DNA from: Microlunatus panaciterrae | GTDB taxonomy: Bacteria > Actinomycetota > Actinomycetes > Propionibacteriales > Propionibacteriaceae | Assembly: GCF_016907535.1 (NCBI RefSeq) | Contig: NZ_JAFBCF010000001.1 | Coordinates: 806,001-870,000, forward strand | Direction: 5' to 3' | DNA length: 64,000 nucleotides | Shown: positions 8,901-17,230 of the stretch, piece after piece | How positions within the stretch are numbered: the stretch's first letter is position 1 | Layout: every line of letters starts with the position of its first letter | Made by a program: the position numbers and the translations under genes | The notes under the pieces: generated by a model | Told to the model about the DNA's origin: nothing | The model's input: only the letters and a program-made list of their open reading frames with translations | Database searches by the model: none

Positions 8901-10530
8901 GGGTGCTGCTGTCGTAGCTAACGGCGGCCGGAACGAGAACGTTGCCGGGTCCGCGGAGCTCCATGGCGACCGAGCCGGCGGTCACCGGCTCGGAGAAGGT
9001 CGCCGTCACGGAGGTGGTGGTGGGCACTCCGCTGGCGCCGGCGGCCGGGGACTGGGCGACCACGACCGGTGCCGTGGTGTCGACACTGCTGGTGTCGAAG
9101 ACGACGTCGACCCAGTAGTTGCTCGACCGGTAGGTGCTGTTCGGGAACCCGCTGGCGCCGTAACGGTAGACCCCGTTGCCACCGTCGGTGCCGTCTCGGA
9201 GGGCGGTCAGCGGCCCTCGGACAGTGCTGGCTGAGGCGAAGTAGTCATTGTCGCTCGAGTAGCGGCCGACCGGTGCGTAGTAGGAGGCGATGTAGGTCGT
9301 GTTGGCCGACACCGACACGGGGGACGTGAAGGTGGCGCGCTGCCAGCCGGTGGATGACTCGCCGCTGAAGGTCACCTGCGCAAGCCGGGTGCCCGCCGAG
9401 GTCCAGAGGGAGCCCACATGGGTGCCGGTGTTGCCGGTGCCCTTGAAGAACCGGATCCCGGTGACGAAACCGTTGCGGTCGGCCCTGAACTTGACTCCCA
9501 GCTCGACGGCAGAGGAGTCGTTGGTCGACGCCACCGCCGGGGTTGCCGTGTCGGCCCAGATGCTGCACGGGCAGCCGCTCGAGGTGGCGGCTGTGCTGAA
9601 GGTCCAGCTGAGCGGGTCCATCACATTGCCGGCTGCGTCCTTGGCGCCGGACAGGTTGACCGTGTAGGTGGTCGAGGTGGCCAGGCTGCTACCCGGCGTG
9701 AAGGCGACGGTGCGGGTGGCGGAGTCGTAGCTCTTGGCGCCGGTGACCGCCCCGGCCGGGCCGGTGAGGGTCAGCGAGATGCTGGCGGGGTCGACGGCCT
9801 CGCTGAAGGTGGCCGAGACGGAGCTTCCCACTGAGACGCCGGTGGCGCCCGCTGCCGGCTGCCGGTCCGTCACGGTCGGCTTGGTGGTGTCGGCGGCGCC
9901 GGTGTCGAACACCACGTCGACCCAGTAGTTGCTCGCCTGGTAGCTGCTGGTCGGGAAACCGCCCCCGACGCCGTAGCGGTAGACGCCATTGCCGCCGTCG
10001 GTGCCGTTCTGGAGTGCCGTCAGTGGCCCGTTCGTCACTGCCGAGGCGAAGTAGTTGTTGTCGCCGGCGTACCTGCCGTTGGGAGCGTAGTAGGAGGCGA
10101 TGTAGGTGGTGTTGGCGGTCACGGCCACCGGTGAGGCAAAGTTCGCCTGCTGCCACCCGGTCGAGGTCTCCCCGCTGAAGGTCACCGTCGCCATCCGGAC
10201 CCCGGCCAGGTTCCAGAGGGAGCCGACGTGCGTCCCGGTGTTGCCCGTTCCCTTGTAGAACCGGATCCCGGTGATGAACCCATCCTGGGAGCTCCGGAAC
10301 TTGACCCCCACCTCCACCGCTGCCGTGTCACTGTCGGCCGGGGTGGTCGGGGTCTGGCTGGCGGTCCAGATCGTGCACGGGCAGGTCGCCGCCGCGGCCG
10401 GCGCGGCGGGCACCGTGACGACGAACGCGAACCCGATGATCAGGGTCAGCAGACCGGCGAGCCGGCGGCGGTGGTGGTGCTCGCCGGACACCGTTGGACG
10501 CAGCCGGGTAGGCCGGAGTTGAGTCGACAT
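5992..10530 (-). CDS. Secreted multidomain protein: DUF4082 x2, Ig-like x2, deacetylase-like core, fibronectin III x2
   Basis: A 1512-residue exported protein. The ATG at 10530 (MSTQLRPTRLRPTV) has an AGGGGGAA site about seven bases upstream; a signal helix (LLTLIIGFAFVVTVPAAPAAAA) follows. Next come a DUF4082 module (about 45-205), an Ig-like Big_5 module, a second DUF4082 and second Big_5, a region like a class I amidotransferase fold (VAVVTSGSNPYSKYLAEIL), then a polysaccharide-deacetylase-like core. Possible metal ligands are in ATGDDHGNGG and GFEVGVHVQNGC. Two fibronectin-III-like modules and a C-terminal beta domain end it. The substrate is unknown; cell-wall or extracellular polysaccharide is likely. 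It starts 25 bp after the preceding secreted gene, forming an operon. Confidence 0.85.
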   Translation of the reverse strand: MSTQLRPTRLRPTVSGEHHHRRRLAGLLTLIIGFAFVVTVPAAPAAAATCPCTIWTASQTPTTPADSDTAAVEVGVKFRSSQDGFITGIRFYKGTGNTGTHVGSLWNLAGVRMATVTFSGETSTGWQQANFASPVAVTANTTYIASYYAPNGRYAGDNNYFASAVTNGPLTALQNGTDGGNGVYRYGVGGGFPTSSYQASNYWVDVVFDTGAADTTKPTVTDRQPAAGATGVSVGSSVSATFSEAVDPASISLTLTGPAGAVTGAKSYDSATRTVAFTPGSSLATSTTYTVNLSGAKDAAGNVMDPLSWTFSTAATSSGCPCSIWADTATPAVASTNDSSAVELGVKFRADRNGFVTGIRFFKGTGNTGTHVGSLWTSAGTRLAQVTFSGESSTGWQRATFTSPVSVSANTTYIASYYAPVGRYSSDNDYFASASTVRGPLTALRDGTDGGNGVYRYGASGFPNSTYRSSNYWVDVVFDTSSVDTTAPVVVAQSPAAGASGVPTTTSVTATFSEPVTAGSVAMELRGPGNVLVPAAVSYDSSTQTATLTPNSALAESTGYTATVSGAKDSSGNTMQALTWSFTTAAPPPPGPEQGPGGPVAVVTSGSNPYSKYLAEILRAEGLNEFATVDVGSLSAATLASYDVVVLGNVTVTAAQATVLSDWVNAGGNLIAMRPSNTLASLLGLTLTTGTTSNAYLKVDTSTAAGAGIVSDTIQFHGAADRYSLSGAQAIATLYSSATASTTFPAVTLRTVGTNGGQAAAFTFDLARSIVQTRQGNPAWAGTERDSQAPIRSDDLYFGTSTTSWVNLAKVAIPQADEQQRLLANLIQVMNRDKKPLPHFWYLPKNLKAVVLATGDDHGNGGTAGRFDQYEANSPTGCSVADWTCLRFSSYIFPGTPLSNTAAAGYNSRGFEVGVHVQNGCTNFTPASLANNYAQDLSSWAAAFPSLPRPVSNRFHCIVYSDWASQPKTELANGMRMDANYYYWPSSWINDRPGFMTGSGMPMRFTDTDGSMIDVYQAATQMTDESGQSYPFTPDTLLDNALGPLGYYGVFNANVHTDSATTFENDQLMASAMARGVPMISGRQLLTWTDGRNASSFGKIGWSANTLSFDVAVGAGANGLTGMLPTAGPGGTVLTGISRNGSPVTFTTSTVKGLEYASFPAAAGSYTASYAATGAPAITQAQALTVESGTLDEATVSWTTTEPTSSEVTYGTTPSTLSSTTKVGGATRKHAVRLPGLKRQTTYYYRVVAQDTSGNVRTYPATTLPPLSFTTPKSDVAKPVLTGPVVTPLPDGTAAVRWASNEKADSVVRFGRSTARLGDLRLSRDLVKDHAVVLTGLQPDHTYWFDVTSTDAAGNATVGKPLRFTTPAAGVAEQTAPAFRRGDTSGSATVTTDGFGSVTLSGAATASRQGTFVSGVLDARAMVDWDRATWQATTPAGSKLTVSVRTGSTAKVDGNWSAWRTLAGSGARVVGSSRYVQYRVEMSSPAGVAAPSMVGIGITHNGGPITAQGEGR

Positions 10531-10555
10531 CGAGAATTCCCCCTGAAACTGATGA

Positions 10556-13500
10556 CTAAGGCGTCGTGAAGACGACATCCACCCAGTAGTTGCCTGACTG
10601 GTAGGTGCTCGTCGGGAAGCCGCTGGTGCCGTACTTGTAGACGCCGTTCCCGCCGTCGGTCCCGTTCTGCAGCGCCGTCAACGGGCCGCGAGTGGTGGCG
10701 GAGGTGGCGAAGTATCCGTCGTTGACGGAGTATCTGCCGTTCGGCGCGTAGTAGGACGCGACGTAGGTGGTGTTGGCGGTGATCGCCACGGGCGCGGCGA
10801 ACAGCACCTGCTGCCACCCGCTGGCGCTCTCGCCGGTGAAGGTGGCATTGGCGAGCCGGGTTCCGGTACGGCTCCACAGCGAGCCGACATGGGTGCCGGT
10901 ATTGCCGGTCCCCTTGTAGAACCGGATGCCGGTTACGTAGCCGTTCTGGCTCGCCCGGAACTTGACGCCCAGCTCGACCGAGCCGGTGTCGGGGTCCATC
11001 AGTACCGACGGCGTCGTTGTCGACGCCCAGATGGTGCAGGGGCAGGCCGAGGTCGAGGTGGCCGTGGTGAAGCTCCAGGTCACCGGCGTCATCGTGTTGC
11101 CGGCCGCATCTCTGGCCCCGGAGACGGTCGCGGTGTAGGTCGTGCCGGCCGCCAGCGGCGACGTCGGAGTGAACGTGATGGTCTGGGTCTGGCCGCTCGG
11201 GCTGGTGCTGCCTGACACGACAGCGTTGGCACTGTCGCGGAGCACGACCGCGGCGGAGTCGACCGGCTCGCTGAACGTCGCCGAGACCGAGGTCGATACC
11301 GCCACCCCGGTCGCACCTGTCGCCGGTACATGGCTGGTCACGGTGGGCGGCGTGGTGTCAGTCGGTGCGGCGGCGGCAGTGGTGAAGGTCCAGCTGATCG
11401 GGTCCATGGTGTTGCCGGCCGCGTCGGTGGCGCTGGACACCGTCGCCGTATAGGTGGTGCTCGCGGTCAGCGCCGACGACGGCGTGAAGGTGAGGGTCTG
11501 GGTCGAGCCGGTCGGGCTGGTGCTCCCGGAGACTGCGGAGTTGGCGCTGTCGCGGAGCGAGATCGATCCGGAGCTGACCGGCTCACTGAAGGTGGCCGTC
11601 ACTGTGCTGGTCACCGGCACATCGGTGGCGCCGGCCGCGGGTTGCCGGTCGGTCACGGTCGGCTTGGTGGTGTCCGTGGTGCTGGTGGTGTAGACGACGT
11701 CCACCCAGTAGTTGGACTTGTTGTAGGTGTTGGTCGGGAACCCGCTGGTCGAGGAGTAGAGGTAGACGCCGTTGGCGCCGTCGGTGCCATCGGCCAGGGC
11801 AGTGAGCGGTCCATTGGTGGTCGCGGTGGTGAAGTAGCCGTCATTGGAGGCATAGTGCCCGTTGGGTGCGAAATAGGAGGCGACGTAGGTGGTGTTGGCC
11901 GTGACAGGGACCGGGTTGGCGAAGCTCACCTGCTGCCACCCGGTGCTGGACTCTCCGGAGAAGGTCGCCGAGGCGAGCTTGGTCCCGGTCCTGGACCACA
12001 GCGTGCCGACGTGGGTCCCGGTGTTGCCGGTGCCCTTGTAGAACCGGATGCCGGTGATGAACCCGTCGCTCGCGGCCCGGAACTTCACTCCCAGCTCGGT
12101 CGGCACCGAGTCGGAGTCCGACGCAACGGCCGGCGTGGCCGAGCTGGGCCAGATCGTGCAGGGGCAGGTGGCCGGCGGCGGCGTACCGCTGCCGACGGTG
12201 ATGGAACGCCCCGCGGACGGGGTCTCCAGCAGGGCACTGTCATCTGCAGCCCGGGTCTTGATCGTCAGGACCGTATCGGAGGTCGGCGTGAAGGTGTACG
12301 ACCAGGACGCCCGCCCGGTCGCCGGATGCCAGGTCGTGCCGTTGTCGACCGAGACCTCCACCCCGGCGACCCGACCGCCGGTGTCGGCGGCGGTCCCGGT
12401 GATGGTGAGCGGTTGGTTGGCGGGCACGGTCGCGCCGGCGGCCGGAGAGGTGATCGTGGACGTCGGCGCGGTGGTGTCGGTGGAGGCGGTGGCGGCGACC
12501 AGTCCGGACTGCAGGGTCGACGGCTGTGCGTTCATGTCGGCAAGGAGGTTCACGGTGGCCTGCTGGACGGCGATATCGGCCGTGCTCGACGGGCCGGTGG
12601 CGTGCTCGTCATCGAGCCCCCAGGCCCACTGGGTGCTGCCGGCACCGAACACCAGTGCACCACTCGGGTCCCGGTAGAGGGTCAGGTGATGGGTGGCGGT
12701 GCCGCTGGCGTACGTACTGCCGTAGTCCTGGAGATAGCTGGAGACGTTCTCGGTGGTCGTCGACATGAAGATCAGGCCGGGCGGCCGGAAGCCGTTGTCG
12801 GAGCTCTCGTCCCACTCGTAGCCCAGGATGTCCGAGCCGAGCGTGGTCCGCTGGTTGCCGGTGAGTGCGGCGACCCGGGTGTTGCGCCAGAACCGGAGCT
12901 GCGCATCGGCGGCACCGACCCCCATGTCGGTGGTGCAGCAGTTGACCATGAAGATGGTGCCGGTGAGGCGGTTCTCCGGCCGACCACCGTCCGAGGGCGG
13001 GCTGAACCGCGGGTCCCGCCAGGTGCCCGTCCACTCGGGCGACGGGTCGATCTTGGCGTTGGCGTGGGTCTCCTTGTAGGAGACCAGTGTCCGATAGCTC
13101 GCGGTTCCGGTGGAGATGCTGTTCTCCCAGCGGGTCTTCCAGAACACCTCGTTGCCGCTGAAGAAGGCGAGGTTGGTGCCCGCCGCCCGGGCCGCCTCGA
13201 CGGCCGCCCGCTGACCCCCGGACCAGTACTCGTCATGTCCGACCGACATGAACGTCTTGTGGTTCTTGATCAGGTTTCCCCGCCGCTCGGTGTCGATGCC
13301 GGTGGAGTAGCTGACGTCGTAGCCGTTCGCCTCCAGGAAGCGGACCATCGGGTACTCGGAGTTCCAGACGAAGTCCTCCGGGGTCTCGGCCGCGGTGTCG
13401 AACGGCCGGTTGTAGCTCACCTTGTAGGCGCGTCCCGCCGGAGATCCCTCGTAGAGGCTGTTGCCGCCGTAGTCGTTGTAGGCCTGCCAGGTCGTGTCGG

Positions 13501-14086
13501 AAGTCTGGAACAGCAGGGCCGAGGTGCTGGCGTCGTCGCGGACGATGAACATGATGTGGCTTGCGGCCGTACCGGCCACCAGCTTGGCGAAGTAGATCCC
13601 GGACACGGCCGTGCTCGGGACCGCCCACGACGCGGTCTGAGTCCAGTTGCCGCAGTCGATCAGGCCGGTGGTGCTCTGGGTCAGGCAGCTGGGTTGCTTC
13701 GGAAAGGTCGTCGGGCTGACCGTCGCGACCTTGCGGGCCCCGGCGCCGCCGTAGTAGCCCATCCGGTAGATGTCGAGGCGGTAGCTGGTAGCGGTGGTCT
13801 TCACCTTGAACCCGATGGTGGAGCCACGGTTGACGCTGATGTCGGTGGCGAAGCCCTGGATGGAGGCACTGCCGGACCCGGAGATGTCCCACTCGCTGCT
13901 CGGGTTGCCGGGTTTGCTGTTCTCGCAGGCGATCTCGTTGGTCACCGGCGGGTCACAGGCGGCTGCCGCAGCCTGGGGCGCCGGGAGTCCGACGAAGGAG
14001 GCGAGCACAAGGCTCACAGTGAGGGAAACCGCTAGCCCGAACCGGGCGAGAGCCGATCTCCAGGACGACGACACAGCAACGCTCAC
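10556..14086 (-). CDS. Secreted protein with N,N-dimethylformamidase beta-subunit-like domain, DUF4082 and Ig-like modules
   Basis: A 1176-residue exported protein starting at GTG 14086 with a GAGGGGGA ribosome site. A signal peptide (VSLTVSLVLASFVGLPAPQAAAA) precedes a large domain (about 50-510) resembling the C-terminal domain of the N,N-dimethylformamidase large subunit, marked by YRMGYYGG, YNDYGGNSLY and SVGHDEYWS. An Ig module (TSTITSPAAGATVPANQPL), a DUF4082, two Big_5 Ig modules and a final DUF4082 follow. The DUF4082 modules begin CPCTIW and contain GIRFYKGTGNTGTHVGSLW. It is probably a cell-surface glycan-active or adhesive protein rather than a true formamidase. Its last module is nearly identical in design to the first module of the next gene. 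Confidence 0.85.
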   Translation of the reverse strand: MSVAVSSSWRSALARFGLAVSLTVSLVLASFVGLPAPQAAAAACDPPVTNEIACENSKPGNPSSEWDISGSGSASIQGFATDISVNRGSTIGFKVKTTATSYRLDIYRMGYYGGAGARKVATVSPTTFPKQPSCLTQSTTGLIDCGNWTQTASWAVPSTAVSGIYFAKLVAGTAASHIMFIVRDDASTSALLFQTSDTTWQAYNDYGGNSLYEGSPAGRAYKVSYNRPFDTAAETPEDFVWNSEYPMVRFLEANGYDVSYSTGIDTERRGNLIKNHKTFMSVGHDEYWSGGQRAAVEAARAAGTNLAFFSGNEVFWKTRWENSISTGTASYRTLVSYKETHANAKIDPSPEWTGTWRDPRFSPPSDGGRPENRLTGTIFMVNCCTTDMGVGAADAQLRFWRNTRVAALTGNQRTTLGSDILGYEWDESSDNGFRPPGLIFMSTTTENVSSYLQDYGSTYASGTATHHLTLYRDPSGALVFGAGSTQWAWGLDDEHATGPSSTADIAVQQATVNLLADMNAQPSTLQSGLVAATASTDTTAPTSTITSPAAGATVPANQPLTITGTAADTGGRVAGVEVSVDNGTTWHPATGRASWSYTFTPTSDTVLTIKTRAADDSALLETPSAGRSITVGSGTPPPATCPCTIWPSSATPAVASDSDSVPTELGVKFRAASDGFITGIRFYKGTGNTGTHVGTLWSRTGTKLASATFSGESSTGWQQVSFANPVPVTANTTYVASYFAPNGHYASNDGYFTTATTNGPLTALADGTDGANGVYLYSSTSGFPTNTYNKSNYWVDVVYTTSTTDTTKPTVTDRQPAAGATDVPVTSTVTATFSEPVSSGSISLRDSANSAVSGSTSPTGSTQTLTFTPSSALTASTTYTATVSSATDAAGNTMDPISWTFTTAAAAPTDTTPPTVTSHVPATGATGVAVSTSVSATFSEPVDSAAVVLRDSANAVVSGSTSPSGQTQTITFTPTSPLAAGTTYTATVSGARDAAGNTMTPVTWSFTTATSTSACPCTIWASTTTPSVLMDPDTGSVELGVKFRASQNGYVTGIRFYKGTGNTGTHVGSLWSRTGTRLANATFTGESASGWQQVLFAAPVAITANTTYVASYYAPNGRYSVNDGYFATSATTRGPLTALQNGTDGGNGVYKYGTSGFPTSTYQSGNYWVDVVFTTP

Positions 14087-14291
14087 GACGCTCCCCCTCA
14101 GCCGCTAGTCACACCGCGGACCGCTCAGGAGCGTCTGCACATCAAGGTGGACCGAACCAGGCCAGAGCCCGTCCGGTCCGTCATCGCCCCCGACCACGTT
14201 CCGATAAGTGAAACACAGCAGATGGGGCCTCCGTGCGGTTTTGACCAACATCGAGGAATACTGCGCTGCGCGGGCCCAGGACCGGGTGATT

Positions 14292-14320
14292 TTGGCACCG
14301 GTCGGGTCCGCTGCTAGAGT
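14292..14320 (+). promoter_or_regulatory. Promoter of rpsT
   Basis: A -35 TTGGCA (14292-14297) and a -10 TAGAGT (14315-14320) are separated by exactly 17 bases. The predicted start near 14327 gives an untranslated leader of about 80 bases before the rpsT GTG, with room for regulation by S20. The rest of the 319-bp gap between the divergent secreted gene and rpsT (14087-14405) shows no other gene. Confidence 0.6.
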
Positions 14321-14405
14321 TAGCGGTCGCGTCCGTCTGTGACTCCTCGGAGCTCAGCCGGGTGCACACCCTGATCCGATCCCGAGAGTTTTAGAGGCTT
14401 GCCCA

Positions 14406-14669
14406 GTGGCGAACATCAAGTCCCAGATTAAGCGGAACAAGACCAACGAGAAGGCTCGTCAGCGCAACAAGGCTGCCAAGTCCTACCTCAAGACCTTCGT
14501 CCGCCATTTCCGTGAGGCTGCCGAGGCCGGCGACCCCGCCAAGGCCCAGGAACTCGCCAAGGCCACCACGCGCGCGCTGGATAAGGCCGTCTCCAAGGGA
14601 GTCATCCACAAGAACCAGGCAGCGAACCGCAAATCAGCGATTGCTGCCAAGGCTGCACAGCTGGGCTGA
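14406..14669 (+). CDS. rpsT: 30S ribosomal protein S20
   Basis: The 87-residue protein starts [21 protein letters not shown], the hallmark of bacterial S20, which binds the 5' domain of 16S rRNA and helps assemble the small subunit. It is lysine/arginine rich and helical, of the usual family length (about 85-90). The start is GTG; AGAGG lies about ten bases upstream. Its pairing with holA on the opposite strand, separated by a shared hairpin, matches the common actinobacterial arrangement. Confidence 0.97.
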   Translation: MANIKSQIKRNKTNEKARQRNKAAKSYLKTFVRHFREAAEAGDPAKAQELAKATTRALDKAVSKGVIHKNQAANRKSAIAAKAAQLG

Positions 14670-14724
14670 TCGCCCGCAGCAGCCGCCCGACAACGCCGGT
14701 GTAACCCGCTGGCAGTCCGCCCGT

Positions 14725-14755
14725 CGTCCCGATCCCCCACTGGGTGATCGGGACG
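14725..14755. terminator. Bidirectional terminator hairpin between rpsT and holA
   Basis: Ten-base perfect arms CGTCCCGATC (14725-14734) and GATCGGGACG (14746-14755) flank an 11-base loop. The element lies between the convergent ends of rpsT and holA, 56 bases after the rpsT stop. A weak T-rich stretch (TTGTG) follows on the plus strand. Confidence 0.6.
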
Positions 14756-14820
14756 TTGTGCGTTACAGGTACTTTGGCCCCCTATCACTTCGCCCTGACC
14801 CCCGCTGCCGGGGCGCAGAC

Positions 14821-15789
14821 TCAGCCGTGCCGGGCCCGGCTGACCGCGAGCACGGCCCGCTCCAGCGCGAACTCGGCGTCGTCGGCGGCACCCTTGATGT
14901 CGGCGTCCGCGGTGGCCACGATCCGCAACGCGCTGGCCAGGCCGGCCTGATCCCAGCCGCGGGACTGGGTCCGCATCGACTTGAGCTTCCACGGCGGGAC
15001 GCCCACCTCACGGGCCAGATCGGCCTCGCGCAGGCCGCTGCCGGCCGTGATGAGCTTGCCGAGCCCGCGCAGGCCCGAGGCCAGTGCGCTGGTCACCAGG
15101 ACCGGTGCGACGCCGGTGGACATGGCCCAGCGCAGCTGCTCCATCGCCACTCCGGTGCGACCGGCCAGCACCGCATCGGCCACAGCGAAGCTCGTCACCT
15201 CCGACCGGCCGCCGAAGTAGCGCTTGACCAGCGTCATCGAAATGGTCGTCGACTCTCCGTCCGACAGCAGCTGGGAGACCGCCGCCGCCAGGGCGCGCAG
15301 GTTGTGTCCCACCGCGTCGACCAGGAACTGGGCGGCGTCTGCGTCGATCGAGCCGCCGGCCCGTTTCGCCTCCGCCTGGACGAACTGGGGCAGCTCCCAG
15401 TTCTTGACGCTCGGGCAGTCGATCACGTCGACCTTGGCCCTCTTGAGCTTGTCCAGCAGGGCCTTGCCCTTCACCCCGCCGCCGTGCACCAGCACCAGGG
15501 CCAGGTCCTCGACCGGCGTGGCCAGCGCAGCGACATCATCGGTGAGATCCGCGGGCAGGTTGGCCAGGTCGCGGATCACCGCGGCACGGGCGGTCGAGAA
15601 CAGCGAGGCGCTGGTGATCTCGGCCAGCTTGCCGCCCTCGAGTCGCGGCGCCTCGACCTGGGAGATCTCCACCTCCGGGTGCTCGGCCCGCGCCGCGGCC
15701 AGGATCTTGTTCACGGCCCGGTCGGCCAGCAGCGACTCCGGTCCCGTCACCAGGACGACCCGGCCGAACGGGGATTGCTGTTGCGCCAC
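14821..15789 (-). CDS. holA: DNA polymerase III subunit delta
   Basis: A 322-residue clamp-loader subunit that opens the beta sliding clamp during replication. The fold signature is visible: VVLVTGPESLLADRAVNKIL at the N-terminus, the PSVKNWELPQFVQAEAKRAGG region in the middle, then VGHNLRALAAAVSQLL and the C-terminal KLKSMRTQSRGWDQAGLASAL. The GTG at 15789 (product VAQQQSPFGR) places the first strand at the normal position; the 53 upstream codons look non-coding and overlap the divergent gene. In related genomes it directly follows comEC, but here about 7 kb intervene. Confidence 0.93.
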   Translation of the reverse strand: MAQQQSPFGRVVLVTGPESLLADRAVNKILAAARAEHPEVEISQVEAPRLEGGKLAEITSASLFSTARAAVIRDLANLPADLTDDVAALATPVEDLALVLVHGGGVKGKALLDKLKRAKVDVIDCPSVKNWELPQFVQAEAKRAGGSIDADAAQFLVDAVGHNLRALAAAVSQLLSDGESTTISMTLVKRYFGGRSEVTSFAVADAVLAGRTGVAMEQLRWAMSTGVAPVLVTSALASGLRGLGKLITAGSGLREADLAREVGVPPWKLKSMRTQSRGWDQAGLASALRIVATADADIKGAADDAEFALERAVLAVSRARHG

Positions 15790-15852
15790 AGGGCAAGCAT
15801 GCCATCCGGAGCTGACAGGGCCGTGATCGGCTGCGGGCGGCCTCCGGGCAGC

Positions 15853-15858
15853 GATACT
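15853..15858 (+). promoter_or_regulatory. Candidate leaderless -10 (GATACT)
   Basis: GATACT lies six bases before the ATG at 15865, so the predicted transcript would begin at the start codon itself. No ribosome-binding sequence is visible upstream of this ATG. The -35 region is not recognisable. Confidence 0.35.
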
Positions 15859-15864
15859 GGTCCC

Positions 15865-17208
15865 ATGCCGACCGAGCCTGCGCCGCCCGACGCCGACCAG
15901 CGACACCGGATGTTGACAGCAGATCGGGCCTTGGCAGCACACCAGCAAGACCGAGGCCGGGCGCGGAGCGAGGTCAGCCTGGTCGAGAAGTGGTTTCTCG
16001 ACCAGGGCGTCCCGTTCGTGGTCCGCTACGCAGCCGGCCGACGCACCATCGCCCGCATGACACCCGGTCTGGTGTTGATCTTCCTGACCAGCATCGCTGT
16101 GCTGGTCGCACGGCTGACGATCATCCCGGCCGACCCGGACACCCTGGTCTGGACCTTGATCATCAAGGGTGACCTCAAGGACCGCGACTTCCTGGTCGCC
16201 GGGATGATCATGCTCGCGGGACTTGGGGTGGGCATCACAGGAGCCGTGTGGACGTCACGACGGCGAGGCAGCACCCGACGCCTGCTCGGCGCATCACCGG
16301 GGTTGCTGCTGCTCGGCGGGATGTTGCTGGTCTGCCTGGTGCACAGCCTGCGCTACCTTAGCCCGGGCGTGTTCTTCGCCGACCTGATCGGCTTCGCGGC
16401 TCTGGTCATCTCGCTGTACCTGTTGGTGCGCGGCGGGGTGTCGGCACTGTTCGTCTGGGCGTTGCGTCGGGCCCTGCCCCGCCACCAGGACCTGGTCCGG
16501 CTGCTCACCCGCGCACTGCCCCTGCAGTTGGTGCTGGTCTCGTTCCTCTTCATCAGCACCGAGGCTTGGCAGGTCGCCGACAGCCTGAGCGCCGGCAGGC
16601 TGGCCATCGTGGCGCTGTTCTTCGGTGTCGCCGCGCTGCTGTTCCTGATCACCCAGATCCCGCGTGAGCTGGAGGCGATCCATACCGACCTGAGCGAGGA
16701 CAGCGTCCAGTCCAGCTGCCGGGACACCCCGCTGCAACGGTTGGCCGCGATGATCGACATCTCCGAGCTGCGCCACCATCGGCTGGAAAGGCGGGAGCGG
16801 GTCAACCTGGTGCTCACGCTGATGTTCGCCCAGGGGCTTCAGGTCTTCGGTCTCGGCCTGTTCATGTTCGTGATCTTGATCGTGTTCGGCACCATCACCA
16901 TCGACAGCCCGGTGATCGCCGCCTGGGTGCTGCACCCACCGACGCCGGTGATCTGGTTCGGACTCCGGCTGCCCTACTTCAGCACCCAGCTGGTCCATGT
17001 GGCGACCATGATCGCCTCATTCGCGGCCCTGCAGTTCGCCGTGCTCGCGGTAACCGACTCGGTCTACCGAGTCGAGTTCTTCGACTCGATGGTGGGACGG
17101 CTCAGTGACACGCTGGTGGCCCGCGAGGTGTACCTCGCGGGCCTCGAACAGCACCAGCTCGGGCCGAGCCACGAGCTGCTGCCGTGGCAGCAGCCGAGCT
17201 CGAGCTAG
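15865..17208 (+). CDS. Polytopic membrane protein of unknown function
   Basis: A 447-residue protein with about 50 cytosolic N-terminal residues followed by about nine predicted membrane helices, starting with MTPGLVLIFLTSIAVLVARL. A charged cytosolic loop near the middle (IHTDLSEDSVQSSCRDTPLQRLAAMIDISELRHHRLERRERVN) separates two helix groups. The ATG at 15865 (MPTEPAPPDADQ) is chosen because a -10-like hexamer abuts it; ATG 15910 is an alternative. I do not recognise a family. The 3' end carries a 9-bp hairpin (17175-17194) just before the stop, and the gene converges on xylA with 22 bp between stops. Confidence 0.7.
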   Translation: MPTEPAPPDADQRHRMLTADRALAAHQQDRGRARSEVSLVEKWFLDQGVPFVVRYAAGRRTIARMTPGLVLIFLTSIAVLVARLTIIPADPDTLVWTLIIKGDLKDRDFLVAGMIMLAGLGVGITGAVWTSRRRGSTRRLLGASPGLLLLGGMLLVCLVHSLRYLSPGVFFADLIGFAALVISLYLLVRGGVSALFVWALRRALPRHQDLVRLLTRALPLQLVLVSFLFISTEAWQVADSLSAGRLAIVALFFGVAALLFLITQIPRELEAIHTDLSEDSVQSSCRDTPLQRLAAMIDISELRHHRLERRERVNLVLTLMFAQGLQVFGLGLFMFVILIVFGTITIDSPVIAAWVLHPPTPVIWFGLRLPYFSTQLVHVATMIASFAALQFAVLAVTDSVYRVEFFDSMVGRLSDTLVAREVYLAGLEQHQLGPSHELLPWQQPSSS

Positions 17209-17230
17209 CCGACCAGCCGACGTCGAGCGG

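Noticed and set aside
6508-9234. A 908-codon plus-strand ORF opposite the secreted deacetylase-like gene
   Set aside because: It is an antisense shadow caused by strong third-position G/C bias; its product is Gly/Arg/Val-rich low complexity, while the opposite strand encodes recognisable domains.
11330-14035. A 901-codon plus-strand ORF opposite the formamidase-like gene
   Set aside because: Antisense shadow with low-complexity composition and no domain or ribosome site.
10556-14086. A functional N,N-dimethylformamidase
   Set aside because: The similarity covers only the large-subunit C-terminal-like domain in a secreted multidomain protein; no small-subunit gene is present.
14821-15948. 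Longer holA start at 15948
   Set aside because: The extension overlaps the divergent membrane-protein gene and does not resemble the clamp-loader N-terminus.
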